From IMG/VR virus record IMGVR_UViG_3300025687_005878, positions 1 to 20,984 of that record: a stretch of 20,984 bases of DNA. One strand, 5' to 3'. A program made the translations under genes and the position numbers. The stretch comes from a virus. Under the pieces are notes generated by a model. That model saw only the letters and a program-made list of their open reading frames with translations. It ran no database searches and was not told the origin of the DNA. Within the stretch, counting starts at the first letter, position 1. Each line of letters starts with the position of its first letter. Below are positions 13,461 through 20,984 of the stretch, one piece after another.

Positions 13461-16400
13461 GTGGCACTTAAGAAACCATCGGAATTTTTTAAAGTAAATA
13501 AAATTTCTTCTATTAATGAAGAAGTGGAGAAAATTTCAAAAGATCTTCAAGATGATAATCTTGAGGAAAAAATTTCAGCGTCTTTTAGTAATATTGATGG
13601 TGTTTTTTCGGATATTCAAAGACAACTTCAAGAGTCTAGTGACAATAAAATAAAAGTAGTAAAGGATGAAATAGTAAAACTTTACAAGGTAGTAGATAAT
13701 ATTGTTGAAAATGATATCCCAAAATATAAAAAACACTTAAGTACTACTGAACTTCGTGTTGAGAGTAGAATTAAAAATTTAAAAGATGAACTTTGCGAGC
13801 ATTTAGATTGTCAGGTAAAGAGCACTAGAAATAAGATAGAAGAATTATATAAAGAAACTCTTGATGAGGAACTTTTTAGTGCCAGAAAATTTGTTAAGGA
13901 TATATATCGATCTGAAATTCAAATTGCAGTTGAGAAATATGTTTCCACTTACTCAGAAGATATTGTTTCGCTGAGGGAAGAACTGCTTAGTGAAATTAAA
14001 AAAAGACCAAAAACTTTAGTACATATAGAAACTAAGTTAGAAGAACTTTCTAAAAAATATAGAGTTTTATCTGAAAATCTAAACAACATTGAAACCAATG
14101 ATCCTCTTTTAAATACAAATCCAATAACATTAGAGCAGTTAAAAACACATTATCAGATACTTGTTGGTAGACTTCAAGAGCAACTCGCCTCTCTTGGTGG
14201 TGGCGGTGAAGTTCGCCTTGAATTTCTAGATGATGTTGATAGGAATTCTGCAAAAGTTAATGGTAAGTTTTTAAAATATGATAGTTCAGTTGGTAAGTGG
14301 ATTGGTGCAGACGCTAGTGGCGGTGTATCTGATATTGTCGATGACTTAACACCACAACTTGGTGGTGACTTAGACCTCAACGGTAGTGATATTACTGGTA
14401 CAGGTAATATTAATATCACTGGTGATGCAAGAATTGCTGGTATCCTGACTGTTGGAACTGGATCTGTAACTATAAATGGCAATGATGATTCAATAACTAT
14501 TGGTAATAATTTAACCATTACTTCTTCGGGAAACGCTGAATATTCTGGAGTTGTTACTGCAACCTCTTTTTCTGGTGATGGTTCAAATTTAACTGGAGTT
14601 ATTACTAGTTTAAATGGTTATGCAACTGAAGCGTATGTAGATCTCGCAGTTGCTGGAGTTAACACATTCACTGGTGCTGCTACCAGTATCACTGCAACTC
14701 AGATAGTAAATTGGGACACTGCTTATAGTTGGGGAGATCACTCAATTGCTGGATACGTTACCTCTATTTCATTAGTAGGTTACGCAACAGAAGGATATGT
14801 CGATAATGCTGTCTCTGGTGTCTCTACCTTCTCTGGTGACTATGCAGATTTAACAAATAAACCCACGATTCCATCTGATACTGGAGACCTTACTAATAAT
14901 GTTGGATTCATTACCGCTGGGTCTTTAGTTGGTTATGCAACAGAAACTTTTGTTAATAATGCAGTTGCTAATTTAGTTGATAGTGCTCCATCAACGTTGG
15001 ATACTCTTAATGAATTAGCTTCTGCTTTGGGAGATGACCCAAATTTTGCAACAACTATTACTACTTCTTTAGGGAACAAAGCAAATTTATCTGGAGCATC
15101 TTTTAGTGGAGTTGTTACTGCAACTTCTTTTGTTGGCGATGGTTCAAATTTAACTGGACTTTCCACTTTCTCTGGTGACTATGCAGATTTAACAAATAAA
15201 CCTACTATCCCCTCAGATACTGGAGACCTTACTAATAATGTTGGATTCATTACCGCTGGATCTTTAGTTGGTTATGCAACAGAAGGATATGTTGATAATG
15301 CTGTAGTTGGTTTTGTTACTTCGGGTATTGTAGTTGGTTATGCTACAGAGGGGTATGTTGATAACGCTGTCTCTGGTGTTTCTACCTTCTCTGGTGACTA
15401 TAATGATTTGACAAATAAACCCAGTTTGGGTGATCTTTCTGATGTTAGTTCTTCTACTCCTTCTGCAGGGCAAGTTTTAAAGTGGTCTGGTTCTGAATGG
15501 CAACCTGCTGCAGATCTCACTGCTGCTGGTGGAAGTGGTATTGGATTGACAGATTTATCTGTAGTTGTAAATTCTGCTGGAATAAATTCTTTAAGTTATA
15601 GTAACATAACTGGTGTCTTTGAATTTACCCCCACATCACTAGTAGGATATGCCACCGAAGGTTATGTTGATAATGCTGTAGTTGGTTTTGTTACTTCTGG
15701 AATCGTAGATGGGTATGCAACAGAAGTTTATGTTAATAATGCTCTAGTTGGTTATGCAACAGAAGGATATGTTGATAATGCTGTAGTTGGTTTTGTTACT
15801 TCTGGAATCGTAGTAGGATATGCAACAGAAGGATATGTTGATAATGCTGTAGTTGGTTTTGTTACTTCTGGAATCGTAGTAGGATATGCAACAGAAGGAT
15901 ATGTTGATAATGCTGTTTCTGGTGTCTCTACCTTCTCTGGTGACTATGCAGATTTAACAAATAAACCTACGATTCCATCTGATACTGGTGATTTAACTAA
16001 TAGTGTTGGATTCATTACCGCTGGGTCTTTAGTTGGTTATGCTACGGAGGGGTATGTTGATAATGCTGTAGTTGGTTTTGTTACTTCGGGTATTGTAGTT
16101 GGTTATGCAACAGAAGGATATGTTGATAATGCAGTAGTTGGTTTTGTTACTTCTGGAATCGTAGATGGGTATGCAACAGAAGTTTATGTTAATAATGCTC
16201 TAGTTGGTTATGCGACAGAAACTTTTGTTAATAATGCAGTTGCCAATTTAGTTGATAGTGCTCCAGGGACTTTGGATACTCTTAATGAGTTAGCCGCTGC
16301 TTTAGGAGATGACCCAAATTTTGCAACAACTATTACTACTTCTTTAGGGAACAAAGCAAATTTATCTGGAGCATCCTTTACTGGAATTACCACTATTAGT

Positions 16401-19025
16401 CAACTAAACGTTACTGGTATTTCTACGTTAGGAGTTACCACTGTAACTGACCTAACAGCACAACAGATAAATGTTTCTGGGATTGTTACTGCTACTAGAT
16501 TTGAAAGTTCTTCTACTGGAACTCCAACTATTGATTCCCCCAATAATATAAACATTAATGCTGTTAATGTTGCAATTAGTACAGATTTAACTGTTGGTAG
16601 GAATCTTTATACAAGTGACTTTAATGCTACAGGTAATGCTGAGGTATCTGGAATTGTCACTGCGACTACTTTTGCTGGAAGTCTTACTGGTAATTCTACT
16701 ACAGCAACTTCTTTACAGACAGCAAGAACTTTTGAAATAACTGGAGATGTTGTTGGACATGCAGTATCTTTTGATGGTACTGGAAATGTTTCTATTGCAG
16801 CAACTATTCAACCAGATAGTGTTACATTGGGTCAAGATACTACTGGTATTTATGTTGCTTCTATTTCTGGTACTTCTGGGGAAATAGAAGTATCTGGTTC
16901 TGGAAATGAACAGTCATCAGTTACGATTGGTCTGCCCGATTATGTTACAGTAACGGGAATTAACGCTTCTGGTATTGTTACTGCCACTACTTTCACTGGT
17001 GATGTAATTGGTAATGCGACATCTGCTACTGTATTACAAACCTCAAGAAATATTGGTGGTGTTTTATTCAATGGTTCTAGCGATATTGATCTTCCTGGTG
17101 TTAATCTTCCTGGCAATCAACCAATTAATACTTCTGGTGTCATTACTGCAACCACCTTTAGTGGATCTGGTGCTTCTTTAACATCTATCCCTAATGGTGC
17201 TCTTAATAACTCATCAGTTTCTTATGGTGGTGTAAGTCTAGCACTAGGTGGAACTGATGCTACACCAGCATTTGACCTATCTGATGCAACTAATTATCCT
17301 TATACAAGTCTCACTGGTATTACCACAGAAATCGTAGGAGACACAACACCACAATTAGGTGGCAATTTAGATCTTAATAGTAAGAATGTTACTGGCACTG
17401 GTAACTTTAATGTAACTGGTGTTATTACTGCTACCACTTTTGTTAAGTCTGGTGGCACATCATCACAGTTCTTGAAAGCAGACGGTACTGTCGATAGCAA
17501 CACTTATCTAACTGCTGAGGCACAAACTCTTGATGGTGTCTTAACACTAGGAAACACATCAAGTAATGGAATGAGTGTTGGTGTCGTCACGGCATCTTCA
17601 TTTATCAGGTCTGGTGGCACATCGTCACAGTTCTTGAAAGCAGACGGTACTGTCGATTCAAGCACCTATCTTACATCAGCACTACAGAATGTTGTAGAAG
17701 ATACTTCTCCACAATTAGGTGGCAATTTAGATCTTAATAGTAATGATATAACTGGTACTGGTAACATTAATATTACTGGTAGTGTAGAAGCAACTGGTGT
17801 TTCTACATTTAGTGATACTGTAAACATAATAAGTTCTAATGTTTATTTCACCGAAGGTTTTAATATTTTAACTCCTCTTGGTCACACAATGGTGAACCTT
17901 GGTTCATCTAGCGTTGGCATCTTTAATAGGGACTTTAGAGTTTCCAATAAAGATTTTTACGTAGAAAATTTATTTAATAATGATAGACCTTTCTTTGTTG
18001 ATAATACTGGTTCATCTGATCCAAGTAAGGTAGGAATTAATAGTTCAACACCAAGATCAGAACTTGATGTTCGTGGAAATCTGATTGTCTCTGGTATTTC
18101 TACACTAGGAGTTACCACTGTAACTGACCTAACAGCACAACAGATAAATGTCACTGGTGTTTCTACAATAGGAGTTTCTAATAACCAAATTATTTTTACA
18201 ACAGATGGCGGGCTTGGTGCAATACAAAGCGCATCATCCTCTGGGTTAAAAATTCAAAGGGGAACAACAGATACAATTAATATTAATACTGGTCAAGTAA
18301 CAATTACAAATCATGATTTAAGTGTAAATGACAATAGCAGAGTAGGATCTGCTATCGCAATGTACGGTGCTACTGGCATTGTAAGTGCAACTCAATTTGT
18401 TGGTGATGGATCTGGATTAACTAATATTGTTTCCACTGGAGTTGGAGTTCAAGTACAAAATGAAGGATCACCAGTAGGAACCGCTGCAACAATTAACTTT
18501 ACAGGATCATTAATTGATGCTACACTAAGTAATGGAGTTGCAACAGTTAGTGTTTCTGGTGTTGGTACTGGAACATACGCTTTTACTTATGGTACTCTTA
18601 CAACACTTACTACTAATTATGCCGTTACTGGACTTGTTGGAAACATAAAACCAACTTCTGCGAGCAGTAAGGTAATGGTTACGGTTACTATTCCAGTTTA
18701 TATGAATTCTTCTAATGTTGGTCAATTACAACTAATGGAAATTGCTTTGACAAGATATAATGGATCCCAGGATATAATTCAATATTCAGCATATGCTGGA
18801 GACTGGGATGCAGGCATATCTGCTACTGCTAGAAAGGATATTGGTCAAACTATCTCATTCTCATACTTGGATTCGCCAGCATCTGCATCTAATCAAATAT
18901 ATAAAATATATGCCAGAGCGCAAAACACCAATGGGAATTACTATGTATTCACTGCACTTGATTTTGCAAATACAGGGAGTCTTATATCAAAAGGTGGACA
19001 AATGACATTAGAGGAAAGGAGTTAA
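13461..19025 (+). CDS. Long tail fibre protein with repeat modules
   Basis: Virion protein of 1854 residues, expected to be a trimeric tail fibre that contacts the host surface. Residues 1-240 are charged and heptad-like, consistent with a coiled-coil baseplate-attachment part; the opening MALKKPSEFF resembles other cyanophage structural proteins. At 245-290 is an FLDDVD-VNGKFLKYDSSVGKWIGAD fibre motif. From about residue 385 to 920 come GYATEGYVDNAVVGFVTSGIV and STFSGDYADLTNKPTIPSDTGDL repeats, and GDLSDVSSSTPSAGQVLKW. Residues 920-1690 hold GIVTATTF, QLGGNLDLN and SGGTSSQFLKADGTVDS repeats, typical beta-helical fibre modules. The last 150 residues form a distinct beta-rich C-terminal domain, a likely receptor tip; no self-cleaving chaperone (S74) motif is seen. 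The start is GTG, with only a weak purine-rich upstream region. Confidence 0.92.
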   Translation: MALKKPSEFFKVNKISSINEEVEKISKDLQDDNLEEKISASFSNIDGVFSDIQRQLQESSDNKIKVVKDEIVKLYKVVDNIVENDIPKYKKHLSTTELRVESRIKNLKDELCEHLDCQVKSTRNKIEELYKETLDEELFSARKFVKDIYRSEIQIAVEKYVSTYSEDIVSLREELLSEIKKRPKTLVHIETKLEELSKKYRVLSENLNNIETNDPLLNTNPITLEQLKTHYQILVGRLQEQLASLGGGGEVRLEFLDDVDRNSAKVNGKFLKYDSSVGKWIGADASGGVSDIVDDLTPQLGGDLDLNGSDITGTGNINITGDARIAGILTVGTGSVTINGNDDSITIGNNLTITSSGNAEYSGVVTATSFSGDGSNLTGVITSLNGYATEAYVDLAVAGVNTFTGAATSITATQIVNWDTAYSWGDHSIAGYVTSISLVGYATEGYVDNAVSGVSTFSGDYADLTNKPTIPSDTGDLTNNVGFITAGSLVGYATETFVNNAVANLVDSAPSTLDTLNELASALGDDPNFATTITTSLGNKANLSGASFSGVVTATSFVGDGSNLTGLSTFSGDYADLTNKPTIPSDTGDLTNNVGFITAGSLVGYATEGYVDNAVVGFVTSGIVVGYATEGYVDNAVSGVSTFSGDYNDLTNKPSLGDLSDVSSSTPSAGQVLKWSGSEWQPAADLTAAGGSGIGLTDLSVVVNSAGINSLSYSNITGVFEFTPTSLVGYATEGYVDNAVVGFVTSGIVDGYATEVYVNNALVGYATEGYVDNAVVGFVTSGIVVGYATEGYVDNAVVGFVTSGIVVGYATEGYVDNAVSGVSTFSGDYADLTNKPTIPSDTGDLTNSVGFITAGSLVGYATEGYVDNAVVGFVTSGIVVGYATEGYVDNAVVGFVTSGIVDGYATEVYVNNALVGYATETFVNNAVANLVDSAPGTLDTLNELAAALGDDPNFATTITTSLGNKANLSGASFTGITTISQLNVTGISTLGVTTVTDLTAQQINVSGIVTATRFESSSTGTPTIDSPNNININAVNVAISTDLTVGRNLYTSDFNATGNAEVSGIVTATTFAGSLTGNSTTATSLQTARTFEITGDVVGHAVSFDGTGNVSIAATIQPDSVTLGQDTTGIYVASISGTSGEIEVSGSGNEQSSVTIGLPDYVTVTGINASGIVTATTFTGDVIGNATSATVLQTSRNIGGVLFNGSSDIDLPGVNLPGNQPINTSGVITATTFSGSGASLTSIPNGALNNSSVSYGGVSLALGGTDATPAFDLSDATNYPYTSLTGITTEIVGDTTPQLGGNLDLNSKNVTGTGNFNVTGVITATTFVKSGGTSSQFLKADGTVDSNTYLTAEAQTLDGVLTLGNTSSNGMSVGVVTASSFIRSGGTSSQFLKADGTVDSSTYLTSALQNVVEDTSPQLGGNLDLNSNDITGTGNINITGSVEATGVSTFSDTVNIISSNVYFTEGFNILTPLGHTMVNLGSSSVGIFNRDFRVSNKDFYVENLFNNDRPFFVDNTGSSDPSKVGINSSTPRSELDVRGNLIVSGISTLGVTTVTDLTAQQINVTGVSTIGVSNNQIIFTTDGGLGAIQSASSSGLKIQRGTTDTININTGQVTITNHDLSVNDNSRVGSAIAMYGATGIVSATQFVGDGSGLTNIVSTGVGVQVQNEGSPVGTAATINFTGSLIDATLSNGVATVSVSGVGTGTYAFTYGTLTTLTTNYAVTGLVGNIKPTSASSKVMVTVTIPVYMNSSNVGQLQLMEIALTRYNGSQDIIQYSAYAGDWDAGISATARKDIGQTISFSYLDSPASASNQIYKIYARAQNTNGNYYVFTALDFANTGSLISKGGQMTLEERS
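14928..15104 (+). repeat. 177-bp fibre repeat, copy 1
   Basis: This block encodes VGYATETFVNNAVANLVDSA through NKANLSGASF (59 residues). Copy 2 at 16203-16379 has only a few differing residues and long runs of identical DNA, pointing to recent internal duplication or repair between copies. Confidence 0.85.
15267..15398 (+). repeat. 66-bp tandem repeat units in the fibre (first array)
   Basis: One full 22-residue unit (VGYATEGYVDNAVVGFVTSGIV at 15267-15332) is followed by a partial copy from 15333, which diverges into the STFSGDY module. Same unit as the larger arrays downstream. Confidence 0.85.
15642..15938 (+). repeat. 66-bp tandem repeat array in the fibre (second array)
   Basis: Full 66-bp units start at 15642, 15747 and 15813, with a partial unit at 15879. 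A 39-bp spacer module (DGYATEVYVNNAL, 15708-15746) separates the first two. DNA identity between units is very high, including the third codon positions. Confidence 0.9.
16032..16202 (+). repeat. 66-bp tandem repeat array in the fibre (third array)
   Basis: Units start at 16032 and 16098, followed by the same 39-bp DGYATEVYVNNAL module (16164-16202). The 105-bp unit-plus-module at 16098-16202 is a copy of 15642-15746. Confidence 0.88.
16203..16379 (+). repeat. 177-bp fibre repeat, copy 2
   Basis: Second copy of the block at 14928-15104, placed directly after the third 66-bp array. The differences are conservative (for example SAPS to SAPG and ASAL to AAAL). Confidence 0.85.
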
Positions 19026-19029
19026 AGAA

Positions 19030-19335
19030 ATGATTACTATTTTAGATTCCATTAGATCTCTTGGAGCATACGAAGAAGTAATTTGTGTAGTTGGTGAATG
19101 TTATGAAGGAATAGAATGGAAAAATGGACCTGCACTTAGCAAAGAACAAGTAGAAAATGAACTTGAACGCTTACAAAATGAGGAAAGATCAAAAGAATAT
19201 CAAAGACTTCGTGAGTTTGAATATCCAGATTTTAGAGAGTATTTGGATGGAGTTGTGAAGGGAGATCAGGATCAGATCCAACAGTACATTCAAAAATGTT
19301 TGGATGTTAAAGAAAAGTATCCTAAACCAGAGTAA
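19030..19335 (+). CDS. Small tail-fibre-associated protein (possible assembly factor)
   Basis: Protein of 101 residues in the usual place of a fibre assembly factor, 4 nt after the fibre stop and with AAAGGAG (19015-19021) 8 nt before its ATG. The N-terminal MITILDSIRSLGAYEEVICV is followed by a charged helix (LSKEQVENELERLQNEE) and YQRLREFEYPDFREYLDGVVKGD, then YIQKCLDVKEKYPKPE. The YQRLR-EYP-YLD-VVKGD pattern recalls short proteins encoded next to tail fibres in many phages, including those annotated as fibre-assembly or XkdW-like. No membrane segment is present. Being cotranscribed with the fibre fits a chaperone or minor structural role; function is inferred. Confidence 0.75.
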   Translation: MITILDSIRSLGAYEEVICVVGECYEGIEWKNGPALSKEQVENELERLQNEERSKEYQRLREFEYPDFREYLDGVVKGDQDQIQQYIQKCLDVKEKYPKPE

Positions 19336-19346
19336 GAACAAAGACT

Positions 19347-20984
19347 ATGGCAAGATTGAAACCAGTTGATAATATTGAAGAATTAGAATCTTCTGAAGAT
19401 ACAAAAATTATTCAATATAGTCCTGATCCAATTGATGAATATATTGTTATTGTAAAGGATCCAAAAGACTGGGAAGAAGTGCATTCTTATATTATTGAAG
19501 AAAATGAAATTGATGGAATTCCTAATAGAAGAATAGAGTGTATCAATAATCAAGAGTATTCATTGAGGTCAGCAATATACTCAATGAGTTTAGAAGAATC
19601 TGAAATTCTTAAAACTCATTCGAAAATAGAATCTGTTGAATTAAATCCAGAAAAATATCCTCAAGCACCAGATCTTTGTATTGCTCGCTGGGGAAAATCT
19701 GTTGCATTCAATAAACCTGCTTTGCCAGCAGCACTTGATTCTGAAACAATAACACATACAAATGGAATACGTTCTAATTGGTCGGTTTTATTTGCAAATA
19801 ATGCAAGTAGTGAACCATTTAAAGGAGTGGGGATAACTTCAACAACGTATCATGCAACTGATGTTGAATACTCTTTGAGTGGAAAAAATGTGGATGCGGT
19901 TATTATCGACAGTGGAGTTGGGCATATCCATCCAGAATTCAAAAATGATGATGGGACATATAGAACAAAAGATTTGATACTTGATGGACCATATAAGGTT
20001 GATCCTACCTACTTTGAATCTAATGGATATACGTATAACAAAGTCATAGATGGTGTGTCTATGGGAGTCGGAATTGACACAACTGCTGCTCATGCTTGGT
20101 GGTCAAACACTTCATCTAGGTCACCAGAGTTTGCTTCATTGGGAACCGTGACTATTACTTCTCTCTATACGATGGAACATTGTTCATCGAAGACAACAAA
20201 TTCAAATTCCAATCAACTTATTGATGGGCATGGAACTGCATGTGCTTCTCAAATTGGAGGTAAATCATTTGGATTGGCATTTGAATGTAATGTTTGGGGG
20301 ATAAGAATTTCCCTTGGGGGCGTCGGTGGATATTTGGATGCTTCTGTAGCATTAAATGCGTGTACTATTTTTCATAATGCTAAAAAGATTTCTCAAAATG
20401 CAGATCCAGATCCAACCATAACAAATAATAGTTATGGTTTTACTTCTAGTACTGGGAATACTTCTGGAGTACAGTATACCCATCAATATAGAGGTCAAAC
20501 TCTAACATATACTGGCACTGGTAGTAATTTTTCGGTACCTGCATCTGGAGGCGCTTGTAGAAATCATAAAGTTTTTTCATACAATAGTTCTGGAACTGCA
20601 TCATTGACTGGATATAGTGGATCTGGTCAATATACTCCAGTTCAATCTGGTACTACATCTGACTCTGCTGCAGAAAATGCAATTGCTGCTGGGGTAATAG
20701 TTGTTTCTGCTAGTGGAAATCAAAATCAAAAAATGTCAGATGAAACTGATGTTGATTTTGATAATTGGTATTCATATTCTTCAAATTATATTAATAGAGT
20801 TGGAGGAGTTCAAAAGGGATTCAGTGGTTCTCATACTAAAACTTCAGGTGCTATTCGTGTTGGTGCTTTAGATTGCTCTGTTGAACCAGCAGATGCGAAA
20901 CAAGGATCTTCTCCATATTCTGTACGAAAGGTTTGTTATTCGAACAATGGACCTATGATTACTGTATGGGCTCCAGGAGAAATG
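19347..20984 (+). CDS. Subtilisin-like (S8) serine protease with I9-like propeptide (3' partial)
   Basis: 546 residues are present before the window ends. Residues about 30-110 (EYIVIVKDPKDWEEVHSYII, later LRSAIYSMSLEESEILKTHS-KIESVELNPE) resemble an inhibitor I9 propeptide, the intramolecular chaperone of subtilases. The catalytic domain follows: VDAVIIDSGVGHIHPEF supplies Asp188, LIDGHGTACASQIGG supplies His295, and VVSASGNQNQ supplies the oxyanion Asn458. ITVWAPGEM at the window end is the usual segment (VAPG) just before the GTSMA serine motif, which lies outside. The D-H gap of 107 residues is longer than in subtilisin, implying an insertion. No signal peptide is seen. It starts 11 nt after the fibre-associated gene, so it may be a virion-borne protease; that is inference. 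Confidence 0.88.
   Translation, partial: MARLKPVDNIEELESSEDTKIIQYSPDPIDEYIVIVKDPKDWEEVHSYIIEENEIDGIPNRRIECINNQEYSLRSAIYSMSLEESEILKTHSKIESVELNPEKYPQAPDLCIARWGKSVAFNKPALPAALDSETITHTNGIRSNWSVLFANNASSEPFKGVGITSTTYHATDVEYSLSGKNVDAVIIDSGVGHIHPEFKNDDGTYRTKDLILDGPYKVDPTYFESNGYTYNKVIDGVSMGVGIDTTAAHAWWSNTSSRSPEFASLGTVTITSLYTMEHCSSKTTNSNSNQLIDGHGTACASQIGGKSFGLAFECNVWGIRISLGGVGGYLDASVALNACTIFHNAKKISQNADPDPTITNNSYGFTSSTGNTSGVQYTHQYRGQTLTYTGTGSNFSVPASGGACRNHKVFSYNSSGTASLTGYSGSGQYTPVQSGTTSDSAAENAIAAGVIVVSASGNQNQKMSDETDVDFDNWYSYSSNYINRVGGVQKGFSGSHTKTSGAIRVGALDCSVEPADAKQGSSPYSVRKVCYSNNGPMITVWAPGEM

Noticed and set aside
14760-16260. Repeat region considered as a CRISPR array or a diversity-generating target
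   Set aside because: The repeats are in frame within a fibre gene, have no unique spacers, and no cas gene, reverse transcriptase or template repeat is visible in the window.
14174-16393. Several minus-strand frames opposite the fibre repeats
   Set aside because: They repeat the same low-complexity sequence at each fibre repeat, as expected for shadows of the repeated + strand codons.
1-20984. tRNA genes, integrase, att sites, insertion sequences
   Set aside because: None seen by eye: no tRNA cloverleaf with a GTTCGAAT-type arm, no recombinase domain, and no terminal inverted repeats flanking a transposase.

Overview
The window looks like part of a marine T4-like cyanophage genome (a myovirus of Synechococcus or Prochlorococcus). 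The sequence is AT-rich and densely packed, and every gene I support lies on the + strand. It carries host-derived photosynthesis genes (two high-light-inducible proteins and a plant-type 2Fe-2S ferredoxin) and a peroxiredoxin. It also has a T4-type late promoter motif, a very long collagen-like or repeat-rich tail fibre gene, and a large surface-glycan biosynthesis cluster. This assignment rests on gene content and motifs; no database search was run.

Region 1 (1-11865) is one continuous glycan operon of 15 genes, cut at its 5' end. Nearly all genes overlap by 1-14 nt or are separated by 1-2 nt, which suggests translational coupling. The gene order is: an APH/choline-kinase-like phosphotransferase (partial), a HAD phosphatase, a divergent transaldolase, an SDR sugar epimerase, a GT11 fucosyltransferase, a GalE-like epimerase, a Methyltransf_24-type methyltransferase, an FkbM methyltransferase, a second and divergent GT11-like enzyme, a GT17-like glycosyltransferase, a class I methyltransferase, a DUF5672-like glycosyltransferase, a third GT11 enzyme, a GT2, a second GT2/GT27-like enzyme and a GT25. 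Together they could build, transfer and O-methylate a complex glycan, either on the virion or on the infected cell's surface.

Region 2 (11866-13270) begins with a rho-independent terminator whose 3' arm contains the -35 box of a consensus sigma70 promoter (TTGACA-17-TATAAT). Behind it is a compact photosynthesis/redox cassette: hli, ferredoxin, a 27-residue one-helix membrane peptide, a second short hli and a Prx5-like peroxiredoxin. A second terminator closes the cassette. These genes probably support host photosynthetic electron flow and protect against photo-oxidative damage during infection.

Region 3 (13270-20984) holds a 51-residue hypothetical protein, then a late-type promoter (NATAAATA) overlapping a sigma70-like promoter. 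Next come a 1854-residue tail fibre with near-identical internal DNA repeats and a 101-residue probable fibre-associated protein. Last is a subtilisin-like serine protease with an I9-like propeptide, truncated by the window end before its catalytic serine. This appears to be the adsorption and host-recognition module. No tRNA, CRISPR array, insertion sequence or integrase was seen.
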